In this document: piece by piece, positions 25,800-34,201 of the stretch
How the letters are laid out: the number at the start of each line of letters is the position of its first letter
Position numbering within the stretch: the first letter of the stretch is position 1
From: an uncultured Poribacteria bacterium
Lineage (GTDB): Bacteria > Poribacteria > WGA-4E > PCPOR2b
Direction: 5' to 3'
Assembly (NCBI GenBank): GCA_958296125.1
Contig: OY282444.1
Coordinates: 4,821,266-4,885,265, forward strand
Length of the DNA stretch: 64,000 bases
The notes under the pieces: model-generated
Told to the model about the DNA's origin: nothing
The model's input: the letters and a program-made list of their open reading frames with translations, nothing else
Databases searched by the model: none
Position numbers and translations under genes: made by a program

Positions 25800-26945
25800 A
25801 TGACAAATGGAAAATATGGCGTGTTGGTGATCGGTGGACGACGGACGCATCAGGAGAGCTATGCCCGCTGCTTTGCCGAAGATGAGCGGTGCGAGCTCAT
25901 TGCAGCTTCTGATGAACTGGATGCGCCCCCTGAATATGTCAAATTGAATCGACAGCTTGCCGAAGACTTGCAGATTCCTTATATTCCAGATCTGAACGAA
26001 GCTCTAGCACGTGATGATGTCGATATCGTCAGCTCGTGTGTCCAAAACGAGCGGCGAGGGCGTGTGAACGTGAAATGTGCAGAGGCGGGGAAACACCTCT
26101 ATCTGGATAAACCGCTCGCGATGAGTGCCGAGGATGCACAGGTGATTGCGGCGGCGGTGGAGAAAGCCGGTGTTTGTAACCAGATGTTTAGCAACATGCA
26201 CACGCCTTGGGCGCAAGCTGCCAAAAAAGCACTGAACAACGGTGAGATCGGAGAACTTCGGGCTATCCACTGCGACGTGCTGTTTGCTAAGGGGCAGGTT
26301 GGCACAGCACCGGTGGGTCACAAAAGGGTAGAAAAGCCGAACGTTGAGAGATATACCTTTATCGAGGCGAAACGGGAGATGTTTGATGTTGGTGTCTACC
26401 CTGTGTCAATGGTGAACTGGCTGACGCAGAAACGGGTCAAAACGGTTTTCGGCACCACTGCCAACTACTTTTTTAAAGAGCACATCGCATGCGGTATTGA
26501 GGACTTCGGTGCACTGATGATGACGTTGGAGGATGGCGTTGTGGCGACAATCATTGGGGGACGCGCGGGGTGGATGAGCCATCCCAAAGGCGGGGTTCAG
26601 CGACTACATCTGATCGGTACGCGTGGCACACTCGCGTTTGATGGATCGCAACCGCGTCTAGAAGTGTTTGCTGACGAAGCACCTTTCCAACAACCGCCAG
26701 CACATCCCCTAGATCCGATGGGGATGTGGTCGAGCACACAAACCGAATCCGGTATTGTCCCTAAACGTCAGTGGGTCTCCGTGAGTGAAGCGAGCGAACA
26801 GCAGGCACCTGATATGAGGGCGTTTGTAGATTGCATCGAGGCGGGGAGATCGAGTGAGATGAACGCCGCATTAGCTGCACAATCGGTCGCCGTCATTCGT
26901 GCCGGATATGAGTCCGCAGCGAGTGGTAAAATCGTCGCGATCTGA
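25800..26945 (+). CDS. Gfo/Idh/MocA family oxidoreductase with atypical nucleotide motif
   Basis: 381 residues. Overall layout matches the family: a Rossmann half, DIVSSCVQNERRGR, then LYLDKPLAMS where DKP (103-105) replaces the common EKP, and a C-terminal substrate domain. The glycine-rich loop reads VIGGRRTHQE instead of GxGxxG, so NAD(P) binding may be weak or different. FDVGVYPVSMVNWLT marks the substrate-side helix. It is coupled to the preceding small gene and followed by a 76-bp inverted-repeat element. The reaction is unknown. GGAGG precedes the ATG. Confidence 0.85.
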   Translation: MTNGKYGVLVIGGRRTHQESYARCFAEDERCELIAASDELDAPPEYVKLNRQLAEDLQIPYIPDLNEALARDDVDIVSSCVQNERRGRVNVKCAEAGKHLYLDKPLAMSAEDAQVIAAAVEKAGVCNQMFSNMHTPWAQAAKKALNNGEIGELRAIHCDVLFAKGQVGTAPVGHKRVEKPNVERYTFIEAKREMFDVGVYPVSMVNWLTQKRVKTVFGTTANYFFKEHIACGIEDFGALMMTLEDGVVATIIGGRAGWMSHPKGGVQRLHLIGTRGTLAFDGSQPRLEVFADEAPFQQPPAHPLDPMGMWSSTQTESGIVPKRQWVSVSEASEQQAPDMRAFVDCIEAGRSSEMNAALAAQSVAVIRAGYESAASGKIVAI

Positions 26946-26980
26946 TTTCACACACCGTCTTTTATGTTTTACGCGTTAGG

Positions 26981-27056
26981 TTAGGACTTACGCAGTTGAA
27001 CGCTCAAAGCCAACTCCTCTGATAAGAGAAAGCCCCCTGAAGTGCGTAAGTCCTAA
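26981..27056. repeat. 76-bp inverted-repeat (MITE-like) element
   Basis: Perfect 14-bp terminal inverted repeats, TTAGGACTTACGCA at 26981-26994 and its complement at 27043-27056, bound a 48-bp AT-balanced core without coding capacity. A related end lies at 4147-4170. It sits between two plus-strand genes and may fold into a long hairpin in RNA. Confidence 0.75.
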
Positions 27057-27081
27057 TGTTTCACTTGAATGGAGTATTGCT

Positions 27082-29136
27082 ATGCAAACTGTTAGTGCCT
27101 ACGTTAATGGTTATTACGACGTTTCAGACCAGATGGTCGATAATCTGCGTCGCCGGGCGGAAGTGCATTTTCGTCGGCAGGCAGCAGAGAAAGCGGAACT
27201 GACATCAATTGCGGCTTTTGAAGAACACCGCAAACGGGTGCGTGATCACTTTATGCGAGCCATCGGCGGCTTACCCGAAGAACGCACACCGTTAAACGTC
27301 CAATGTACGGGCAGCCTCGATCGCGGTGGGTTCACAATCGAGAAGTTAATCTATGAGAGCCTGCCGGAATTTTACGTTACGGCTGCGCTGTACGTCCCGA
27401 AAGGTATCGTGTCACCCCGACCCGCCGTTGTTTTCGTGCATGGACATAGTGATCTTGGGAAGGCTTATCCAGTTTATCAGGCGGTATGTGTTGATCTCGC
27501 TGCCAACGGTTTTGTTGTGCTTGCGGTCGATCCACCGGGGCAAGGTGAGCGATTTCAATATTTCGATCCAGAGAAGGGAGAGCGGATTGTCGGTGGTTGC
27601 ACAACAGAGCACACCTACGCGGGACTACAGTTTACGCTGGGCGGTGCTAGCATCGGGCGGCATTTCATCTGGGATGTCATGCGAGGTGTTGATTACTTGG
27701 AGACACGTCCGGAGGTTGACCCGACGTGCATCGGCTTAACCGGCAATTCGGGCGGAGGTACACAGGCCTGTCTGCTGATGATGAGCGAACCACGTTTTTC
27801 AGCATCCGTACCGTGTACTTTCGTGATGACGCTGGAATCATACATGAAAACGGGACAGGCGCAGGATAGCGAACAGATTGTGCCAGGGTGTTTCGCCAAC
27901 GGACCCGACCACGACGATTATATCACCGCCATGGCACCGAAGCCGGTGCTCGTCGGCGCGGCAGCTTACGACTATTTTCCAATTGAAGGTGCAATCGAAG
28001 CGGTGGACAGAGCGAGGCGGATCTATGCCCTGTATGGCACTGAAGATAGGGTTGATATCGCAATCGCTCCGACGCGGCACGCCTATTCTCCGCATCTGCG
28101 TGAAGCGTGTGTCAACTGGTACAAGCGGCATTTTCGCGGTGAGTCCCCCGACTTTGTAACCGGTGAACCGGAAACTTTGCCCGATGAAGCACTCTGGGCA
28201 ACACCGAACGGTCAGGTGCTTGATCTGTATCCGAATAGCAAAACGGTGTTCGACCTTAACCGGGAACGGTTGGAAGTATCGCATGGCTCCCAATTTGCGA
28301 TTAACCCCGACACAAGTCAAGAAAGATGCGATATCAATCAGATACGGGAGACGATTACAGAGGTTCTTGGAATTCCAGAGCGGCGCAGTCAAGAGATCTA
28401 TCCTCGAATTGTTGCTGAAAACGTCGTTGATGGTTACCGGACGGAGGAGATCTTTTTCTTCAGTGAACCCAATATCATCGTTACCGGGGTCTTCATTCAT
28501 CCACTCGAAGGCACTGCAACTGAGCAGACCGACCTGATTCTGTTTGAGAACGGTACAAACGACACCCTAGACAAACGGGAATGGCTTGAAGCGCGACTCG
28601 CCTTGGGGCGGCAGTTGTTTGTCTTTGACCCGCGTGGCATCGGCGGTGTGCAGGTGCGCTCATTCAATCGGGGTGCCCAACCGCATGGGGGTGAATATAA
28701 ACTCGCCTCAGATGCAATGATGCTTGGCATCTCGACGATGGGGTTACGCGTCTTTGATGTCCTGTGTACATACGACTATCTCCGCACCCGGTCGGAAGTC
28801 GATCAGATTGGGCTATACGGGAGCGGCAAAAGTGCGTTTTACGCCTACTTCGCCGGGGCATTAGAGGACGGATTTGCATCGCTCGAATTTGAAGACCTGC
28901 TCTACTCGTATCGCAACCTGACGGACACGCGCTACTACGACCAAGAACGCTACAACCTCGAAGTCATGGCGTGGGGTATCCTGCAACACTTCGATCTGGT
29001 GGATATGACACCGTGCTTCGGCGAACGACCCCTCCGATGGATTTCACCTAGAAATGCCAAAGGGGAGATCTTAACGGATGAGGCGTTTGATCGGGAATTT
29101 CTTGCCATTGCGAGGAGACGGGGATATCTGGGTTAA
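27082..29136 (+). CDS. Two-domain alpha/beta-hydrolase (acetyl-xylan-esterase/DLH-like)
   Basis: 684 residues without a signal peptide. The N-terminal domain has the oxyanion-region VFVHGHSDLG (about 117-126), FVVLAVDPPGQGER, and the nucleophile elbow TGNSGGG with Ser223. A probable catalytic His lies in PTRHAYSP (about 330). This is the pattern of acetyl-xylan-esterase-like and dienelactone-hydrolase-like families. The C-terminal half (after about 440) repeats the fold: DLILFENGTND, LFVFDPRGIGG and, at the elbow position, IGLYGSGKSAF. The second domain therefore lacks a standard GxSxG and may be structural. GGAG precedes the ATG. The substrate is probably an ester of a sugar or lactone. Confidence 0.83.
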   Translation: MQTVSAYVNGYYDVSDQMVDNLRRRAEVHFRRQAAEKAELTSIAAFEEHRKRVRDHFMRAIGGLPEERTPLNVQCTGSLDRGGFTIEKLIYESLPEFYVTAALYVPKGIVSPRPAVVFVHGHSDLGKAYPVYQAVCVDLAANGFVVLAVDPPGQGERFQYFDPEKGERIVGGCTTEHTYAGLQFTLGGASIGRHFIWDVMRGVDYLETRPEVDPTCIGLTGNSGGGTQACLLMMSEPRFSASVPCTFVMTLESYMKTGQAQDSEQIVPGCFANGPDHDDYITAMAPKPVLVGAAAYDYFPIEGAIEAVDRARRIYALYGTEDRVDIAIAPTRHAYSPHLREACVNWYKRHFRGESPDFVTGEPETLPDEALWATPNGQVLDLYPNSKTVFDLNRERLEVSHGSQFAINPDTSQERCDINQIRETITEVLGIPERRSQEIYPRIVAENVVDGYRTEEIFFFSEPNIIVTGVFIHPLEGTATEQTDLILFENGTNDTLDKREWLEARLALGRQLFVFDPRGIGGVQVRSFNRGAQPHGGEYKLASDAMMLGISTMGLRVFDVLCTYDYLRTRSEVDQIGLYGSGKSAFYAYFAGALEDGFASLEFEDLLYSYRNLTDTRYYDQERYNLEVMAWGILQHFDLVDMTPCFGERPLRWISPRNAKGEILTDEAFDREFLAIARRRGYLG

Positions 29137-29158
29137 GCGACGAAGGCGTAACTATTTG

Positions 29159-29205
29159 AGCGAGAAAGGCGTATACTGAGCACAGGCTCGCTTTTTCTCT
29201 TTTCC
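29159..29205 (+). terminator. Possible terminator after the hydrolase gene
   Basis: AGCGAG (29159-29164) pairs with CTCGCT (29187-29192), followed by TTTTCTCTTTT. The stem is only 6 bp with a 22-nt loop, so it is a weak candidate. It starts about 20 nt past the hydrolase stop. Confidence 0.4.
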
Positions 29206-29347
29206 TCTTGATGCTCGTTTAGGTGAATGCTACACTTCCTTATTCGCTATGTTTTATCAACAAAAAAAGGAGCGCAGTTTCCTCCCCACCCCCGATCGAT
29301 CGGGACTAAGAAACCTAAAGGGCGAGGGCTCCACTGCGAAGATTTTG

Positions 29348-31552
29348 ATGAATCGGACGTTTATCCTGCTTTTAATGATCTCTTTCCTGCTGTGGGGATG
29401 CCAATCCCGGGATCAGGATACACAGCCAACCTCAAAGCCGAAATCCCAACCGATTGTTCCCGCCGTTCCCACCCGTCCCGAAGATTGGCCGATGTTCATG
29501 TATGATTTGCACTTCTCTGGCAGAAGTCCTGATCAGACACTCAAACCCCCGCTCAAGCTGCTTTGGAAATACAAAACCGGCGGACCAATTCAAGCGAGCC
29601 CTGTCGTCGCCAACGGCATGGTGTTCGTTGCATCCACGGACCGCACGCTCTACGCCCTTGACGCAAAAATGTGGGGACTCAAATGGAGTTTCAAAGCCGG
29701 TGGGGTGATCCGATACGCGCCGGCGGTCTGGAATAACCGTGTCTATTTTAGCTCACGAGACAACCATATTTACGCCCTCAATGCCGAAACCGGTGAGTGG
29801 CTTTGGGAATTTCGATCGGACACATGGATGGATTCTCCACCAATCCTGTCGAAGGGGAGACTATATATTGGGGCATATACTCAGAAGATCCACGTTATTG
29901 ATGCGACAACCGGCGAATTGGAATCACAACCAAAGGGACGAGTGTATATCAATGGGGTTGAATACGGGTGCTCACAAGGACAGTTGCAGCCAATCACACC
30001 ACAACATGCCATCAAATCTTGGCGAGGGCATGTCGAATCTTGGCGAAGTCACGTGCCCCTTACCTACAGTTCTCCTGCAATCGCCAACGGTGTGGTATAC
30101 ATAGGTGCACGGGACAATAAAATTCATGCCTTAGACATTGAATCTCGGGAGGAAGTCTGGTCTTATCGGACAAAAGGCTTTATAGATGCTGCCCCCGCCA
30201 TTTCCGACGGAGTGCTGTATGTGACATCGCATGATGGGTATGTGTACGCCTTTACCAATCAGGAGAGTGAGCCATCCCAAGCTCCACCGGAGAAACGTCC
30301 AATCGGCACCGTGGTGCGTGATCAAGCCCCCGTTTATACAGAGAGAGATGCGGAATCCCCTGTCAAACTGACGCTCAACGACGGGGTGGCACTCCCGATT
30401 CTGAATCAGACGAAGGGATGGTATCAGATTGAACTTCCAAACGGCGAGATGGGTTGGATGGATGGAGGCGGGATAGGTGTGTTTGTAGAAATGGATGACA
30501 TCCGTCTCAATACGGCAATCTGCAAGCACAGACGGACATTGGCACTGATTGGAGGCGCGGAATACCCGCATTGGTCCCCCAACGGAAAAAGGATTGCGTT
30601 TTTGAAGCGGACCAACCTGTCTGGGCAGTATTGGCGAGCGAGTGAACTCTGGATTTCGGATGCTTGGGTCAATAAATTTCGGAGACTGCATCGGGGAATT
30701 TTTTACAATCCCCATCTTTCGTGGTCCCTCGATAGCAACTTTATCGCCTTTGAGGCGTACGACGAATCGAATGAGAGTTATGTATGGGCAATCGATTGGC
30801 AGACCTTGCGTCTGATTAAGTTGATACGAGGGGACGCGCCCGCATGGTCGCCGACCGCTAATCAAATCGCATTTAGACGTTGGGAAGAAGGGACGGACAT
30901 CATTTATCGGATTAATATCGACAAAACAGGGCTTACGGCGATGGCACGTGTTCCCATTGACGGACGAATTGTACCTTTCAGCTATCTGGATCCACCGTCG
31001 TGGTCGCCTGATGGCAAGCGTATCGCGATTGGACTGGATCACCAGCATTATCAATCAGGGCATTCTCGGATTCGGATTCATAATACAGACGGAACCAAGT
31101 TCAAGGAGATTCCCACTCAATCTCAGCGCGTCGCACAGATTACATGGTCAGCGGATGGCTCGCAACTGGCTTATGTCCTTCGAGGTAATCCCATACCGGA
31201 TCCGACGCTTGATAAACAACTTCATATTGTCGATGTTTCCGCGACTGAGGCTGTAGATGCCGCAGACCGGACGCAAATTCTGAAACATACTTCCCCAACA
31301 TGGTCGCCGCAAGGTGATCGGCTCGCATACATGGAGCGGGAGGATTGTATGGGGCTGCGCTGGAAGGTGTGGGTCCTGGACCAGAAAACGAATCGCGTCC
31401 TACCGGTTGCGCGGACGACACTCAATTTGACTGCTATTACTTGGTTGCCGGAGGGGAAACAACTGTGCTTATGGCATACGTCAGAATACCTGCGCGGCGG
31501 GGAGTACAAACCTGCCAAGACAAGAGGCTGGATTGTGGAAATTAACCAATGA
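29348..31552 (+). CDS. Lipoprotein with PQQ-type propeller, SH3-like domain and TolB-type propeller
   Basis: 734 residues from the ATG at 29348, which gives a lipoprotein signal (FILLLMISFLLWGC) with Cys as the lipidated residue; a longer frame begins at 29249. Residues about 50-330 contain repeated YALDAKMWGLKWSF / YALNAETGEWLWEF / HALDIESREEVWSYR units typical of PQQ-like beta-propellers (BamB-like). A bacterial SH3-like domain (GTVVRDQAPVYTERDAESP to GWYQIELPNGEMGWM) follows at about 345-410. The rest has TolB/PD40 units (HWSPNGKRIAFLKR, WSPDGKRIAIG, WSPQGDRLAYME). It is probably anchored to a membrane facing the periplasm, with a binding or scaffold role. No catalytic site is apparent. 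Confidence 0.8.
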   Translation: MNRTFILLLMISFLLWGCQSRDQDTQPTSKPKSQPIVPAVPTRPEDWPMFMYDLHFSGRSPDQTLKPPLKLLWKYKTGGPIQASPVVANGMVFVASTDRTLYALDAKMWGLKWSFKAGGVIRYAPAVWNNRVYFSSRDNHIYALNAETGEWLWEFRSDTWMDSPPILSKGRLYIGAYTQKIHVIDATTGELESQPKGRVYINGVEYGCSQGQLQPITPQHAIKSWRGHVESWRSHVPLTYSSPAIANGVVYIGARDNKIHALDIESREEVWSYRTKGFIDAAPAISDGVLYVTSHDGYVYAFTNQESEPSQAPPEKRPIGTVVRDQAPVYTERDAESPVKLTLNDGVALPILNQTKGWYQIELPNGEMGWMDGGGIGVFVEMDDIRLNTAICKHRRTLALIGGAEYPHWSPNGKRIAFLKRTNLSGQYWRASELWISDAWVNKFRRLHRGIFYNPHLSWSLDSNFIAFEAYDESNESYVWAIDWQTLRLIKLIRGDAPAWSPTANQIAFRRWEEGTDIIYRINIDKTGLTAMARVPIDGRIVPFSYLDPPSWSPDGKRIAIGLDHQHYQSGHSRIRIHNTDGTKFKEIPTQSQRVAQITWSADGSQLAYVLRGNPIPDPTLDKQLHIVDVSATEAVDAADRTQILKHTSPTWSPQGDRLAYMEREDCMGLRWKVWVLDQKTNRVLPVARTTLNLTAITWLPEGKQLCLWHTSEYLRGGEYKPAKTRGWIVEINQ

Positions 31553-31614
31553 GCAAATTGTGGGGGAATTTTTGTCTAAGTACACAATAGTCCCAGCGGT
31601 AGAAAGGATTTGTA

Positions 31615-32682
31615 ATGAAGCAACTCATCTTCAATGACATCTATAGTTGGTCGATTTTTAGCGAAATGCGTCAGATCGACTTCAACGGATATTTATGGGT
31701 TCGTCCTGAAGGTAACATTCTCATCGATCCTGTGCCGATGATTGATTCGGATTTGAACCAATTTGACAAACTTGGTGGGGCTGCGCTGATTGTGCTCACC
31801 AATCGGGATCATGAACGGGAGGCGGAGGCCTTTCGCAAACGCACAGGGGCACATATTGTGGTCCACGAGGCGGATGCTGCTGCGTTAGAAGCTGCACCTG
31901 ACCGTCAAATCACCGATGGTGAAGAGATTGTGCCGGGGTTGCGGGCAATCCATCTGCGTTACGGAAAGAGCCCGGGAGAGATTGCGCTCTACTTCCCTGA
32001 AAAGCGTGCGGTGCTGTCAGGAGATCTCGTCGTTGGGGAGCCGATTGGCTCGTTGACGCTGCTGGCGGATGAAAAATTGGAGAATCCGCCGAAAGCAGCG
32101 TTAGAACTGCGAAAAATCCTCGCTTTATCCTTCGACGCGATTCTAGTCGGAGATGGCCACTCGATTCTCCAAGATGCGCGTCAGCTGTTGACTGAATGCC
32201 TCCAACGACGCACAGACATTTACGTTAATCGAATCAACATCGATGAGATTGATTGGGTCAAACGGGATGCCCCTGAACCCTACGATTTTGAGGACAAGGA
32301 CATTGATCCGCTCATCGGGGCGCAACTGTTGGGCTATCGACTCATCCGCTTACAGCCCAACAACTCCAGTTTCCCAATGCACTTTCATCACTTTAGCGAG
32401 GAGATGTTCTATGTCATGGAAGGGGCGTGCACGCTCAAAACCCCACGTGGCGATCTGACGATTACAACGGGCGATTTTATTGCCTTTCCACCGGGGGAGA
32501 CAAGTGCTCACAAATTAGTCAATACAGAGGAGGCACCGTGCACGGTGCTTGCCGTGGGGATGGCCCAACCTCACGGTGTCAGTGAATATCCTGATTCCAA
32601 CAAAGTTTTTCCCTACGTTTCTCGGCGGCTTTTCCGCAAAGACGATAATGTGAACTACTGGGACAATGAGGTAGAAGAATAA
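31615..32682 (+). CDS. Metallo-beta-lactamase-fold / cupin fusion protein
   Basis: 355 residues. Residues 1-200 follow an MBL-type hydrolase fold (NILIDPVPM, LTNRDHEREAEAF, AVLSGDLVVGEP, VGDGHSI). The first zinc motif HxHxDH is reduced to NRDHER, so metal binding is probably altered. Residues about 235-330 are a cupin_2 domain with MHFHHFSEEMFYVMEG and GDFIAFPPGE, keeping the His/Glu metal ligands. A fusion of the two suggests a sensor or isomerase/oxygenase coupled to hydrolysis; no substrate can be named. AAAGGA precedes the ATG. Confidence 0.85.
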   Translation: MKQLIFNDIYSWSIFSEMRQIDFNGYLWVRPEGNILIDPVPMIDSDLNQFDKLGGAALIVLTNRDHEREAEAFRKRTGAHIVVHEADAAALEAAPDRQITDGEEIVPGLRAIHLRYGKSPGEIALYFPEKRAVLSGDLVVGEPIGSLTLLADEKLENPPKAALELRKILALSFDAILVGDGHSILQDARQLLTECLQRRTDIYVNRINIDEIDWVKRDAPEPYDFEDKDIDPLIGAQLLGYRLIRLQPNNSSFPMHFHHFSEEMFYVMEGACTLKTPRGDLTITTGDFIAFPPGETSAHKLVNTEEAPCTVLAVGMAQPHGVSEYPDSNKVFPYVSRRLFRKDDNVNYWDNEVEE

Positions 32683-33069
32683 GCAGCTACTCAAAAGCTT
32701 GGGAGGGCGGCAACGCGTCCTGTTGGAACTCTACGAGAAGTTCTTCGCCACCGCAAGCGCGTGAACACGGCGTGCGGGTGATGGAAGTGTGTGAAGCCTA
32801 CACTTCAAAAACGGTATCTTGGACGGGTGAGATTGTGGAGAGGCTTGTCCGTTCCGTGACCAGGGGGAGATAGCCCCGAACTACAGAAGTTTTGTAGTTT
32901 TGCAAACCGCGCATCAACAGATTCTCACACACTTATCTGGAAATGTGCAGGTTAAATCTATCGGTAAAAGCTCGAGTATTCTGGAGCGTGACGCAAAAAT
33001 CAATAGACAACAAATTTTTGTCGACACTTGCCATTTGTGAATTAACGCGTTATAACAGGAGATAAACCG
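32683..33069. other. 387-bp gap with a transposase remnant
   Basis: No intact gene. A TnpB-like remnant lies at 32751-32873. ACTACA / TGTAGT near 32880-32900 forms a minor hairpin. The ribosome site AGGAG of the next gene is at the right end. Confidence 0.6.
32751..32873 (+). pseudogene. C-terminal remnant of a TnpB/OrfB (IS605/IS607-type) protein
   Basis: A frame of 41 codons reads AREHGVRVMEVCEAYTSKTV then SWTGEIVERL before a stop. The EAYTSKT.S..GE string is the conserved RuvC-III-proximal segment of TnpB-type transposon nucleases, where the zinc-ribbon cysteines often follow. Everything upstream is lost or frameshifted, and the downstream catalytic Asp region (DRDxNGARGI) is absent. It is a dead fragment, left by an IS200/IS605 or IS607-type insertion. 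Confidence 0.7.
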
Positions 33070-34182
33070 ATGTCAGCACCCAACCTTGATGTGTTTATCG
33101 GCATCCCCAAGGAAGAAATTGATACTCCAGCCCTGCTGATTGATGTGGATATTATGGAAGCCAATATCCAAAAGATGGCAGACTTTTTCAAAACGGTCAA
33201 TGCAGACCTCCGTCCGCATGTCAAAACGCATAAGACCCCGATTATCGCCCATAAACAGATGGAGGCGGGTGCGATTGGTATGACCTGTGCCAAACTCGGT
33301 GAGGCAGAAGCGATGATCCACGCGGGCATCCGCGACGTGCTCATCGCCAATCAGATTGTCGGGAAACAAAAGATCGCGCGCCTGATTAACCTTGCCAAAC
33401 ACTCGGAGATTATGGTTGCCGTTGATGACGCGCATAACGTCGATCAGCTCTCTGCGGCTGCGGAAGCGAAGGGCACAACGCTGCGCGTCCTTATCGAGGT
33501 TAACTCCGGCATGAACCGATGTGGGACCGAGCCGGGGCAACCGACGCTGGATCTCGCGCGTCACCTCCTGCAATCGAAGGCACTCAAATTTGAAGGACTG
33601 ATGGGTTATGAGGGGCATACCGTCATCACGCCGACTTTCGCTAAACGCAAACGCTTGACGGGCGAATCCGTTGACATGCTGATTGGGACCAAACACTTTC
33701 TTGAACAGAACGGGGTCCCTGTCAAGATTGTGAGCGGCGGTGGCACTGGCACCTATGCAATCACCGGGGCTTACCCGGAGATGACGGAAATTCAGGCGGG
33801 GTCTTATGTTTTTATCGATTCAAGCTATCGGAAGGTCGAAGGCATCGGCGCAGCGTTTGGATGTGCCCTTACCATGTTGACGACGGTCGTGAGTCGTCCG
33901 CATCCGACACGCGTCATCGTTGATGCAGGGGCAAAGGTGTTGACAAGCGACTCTGGCACCCCGCAACCGGTGGGGATTGAAGGCTTAGAAATGCAAGGGT
34001 TATCAGAAGAGCACGGGAATCTGACGGCGGCCCCAAGCGTTGCGCTCAAGCCCGGCGATAAGATTGAACTCTTACCGACGCACTGCTGCACAACGGTGAA
34101 TCTCCATGACCGGTATTATGCGGTTCGCAACGGGATTGTCGAGGACGTTTGGGAGATTGCTGCAAGGGGGAAATCACAGTAG
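33070..34182 (+). CDS. DSD1-family PLP enzyme (D-threonine aldolase / D-serine dehydratase-like)
   Basis: 370 residues with an alanine-racemase-type N-terminal barrel. The PLP lysine is K52 in RPHVKTHK. GMTCAKLGEAEAM and VLIEVNSGMNRCG are family positions, and VSGGGTGTY is the phosphate-binding loop. The C-terminal LLPTHCCTTVNLHDRYYAVR carries the His-Cys pair that binds a divalent metal in DSD1 enzymes. Members cleave D-threonine-like beta-hydroxy amino acids or dehydrate D-serine. GGAG precedes the ATG. A role in scavenging D-amino acids or modified substrates is inferred. Confidence 0.9.
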   Translation: MSAPNLDVFIGIPKEEIDTPALLIDVDIMEANIQKMADFFKTVNADLRPHVKTHKTPIIAHKQMEAGAIGMTCAKLGEAEAMIHAGIRDVLIANQIVGKQKIARLINLAKHSEIMVAVDDAHNVDQLSAAAEAKGTTLRVLIEVNSGMNRCGTEPGQPTLDLARHLLQSKALKFEGLMGYEGHTVITPTFAKRKRLTGESVDMLIGTKHFLEQNGVPVKIVSGGGTGTYAITGAYPEMTEIQAGSYVFIDSSYRKVEGIGAAFGCALTMLTTVVSRPHPTRVIVDAGAKVLTSDSGTPQPVGIEGLEMQGLSEEHGNLTAAPSVALKPGDKIELLPTHCCTTVNLHDRYYAVRNGIVEDVWEIAARGKSQ

Positions 34183-34201
34183 CCCGATTCAGGACTCCGC
34201 A

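Noticed and set aside
28794-28850. GSGKS in the second hydrolase domain as a Walker A motif
   Set aside because: The context IGLYGSGKSAF is at the nucleophile-elbow position of an alpha/beta-hydrolase, and no Walker B or P-loop spacing follows.
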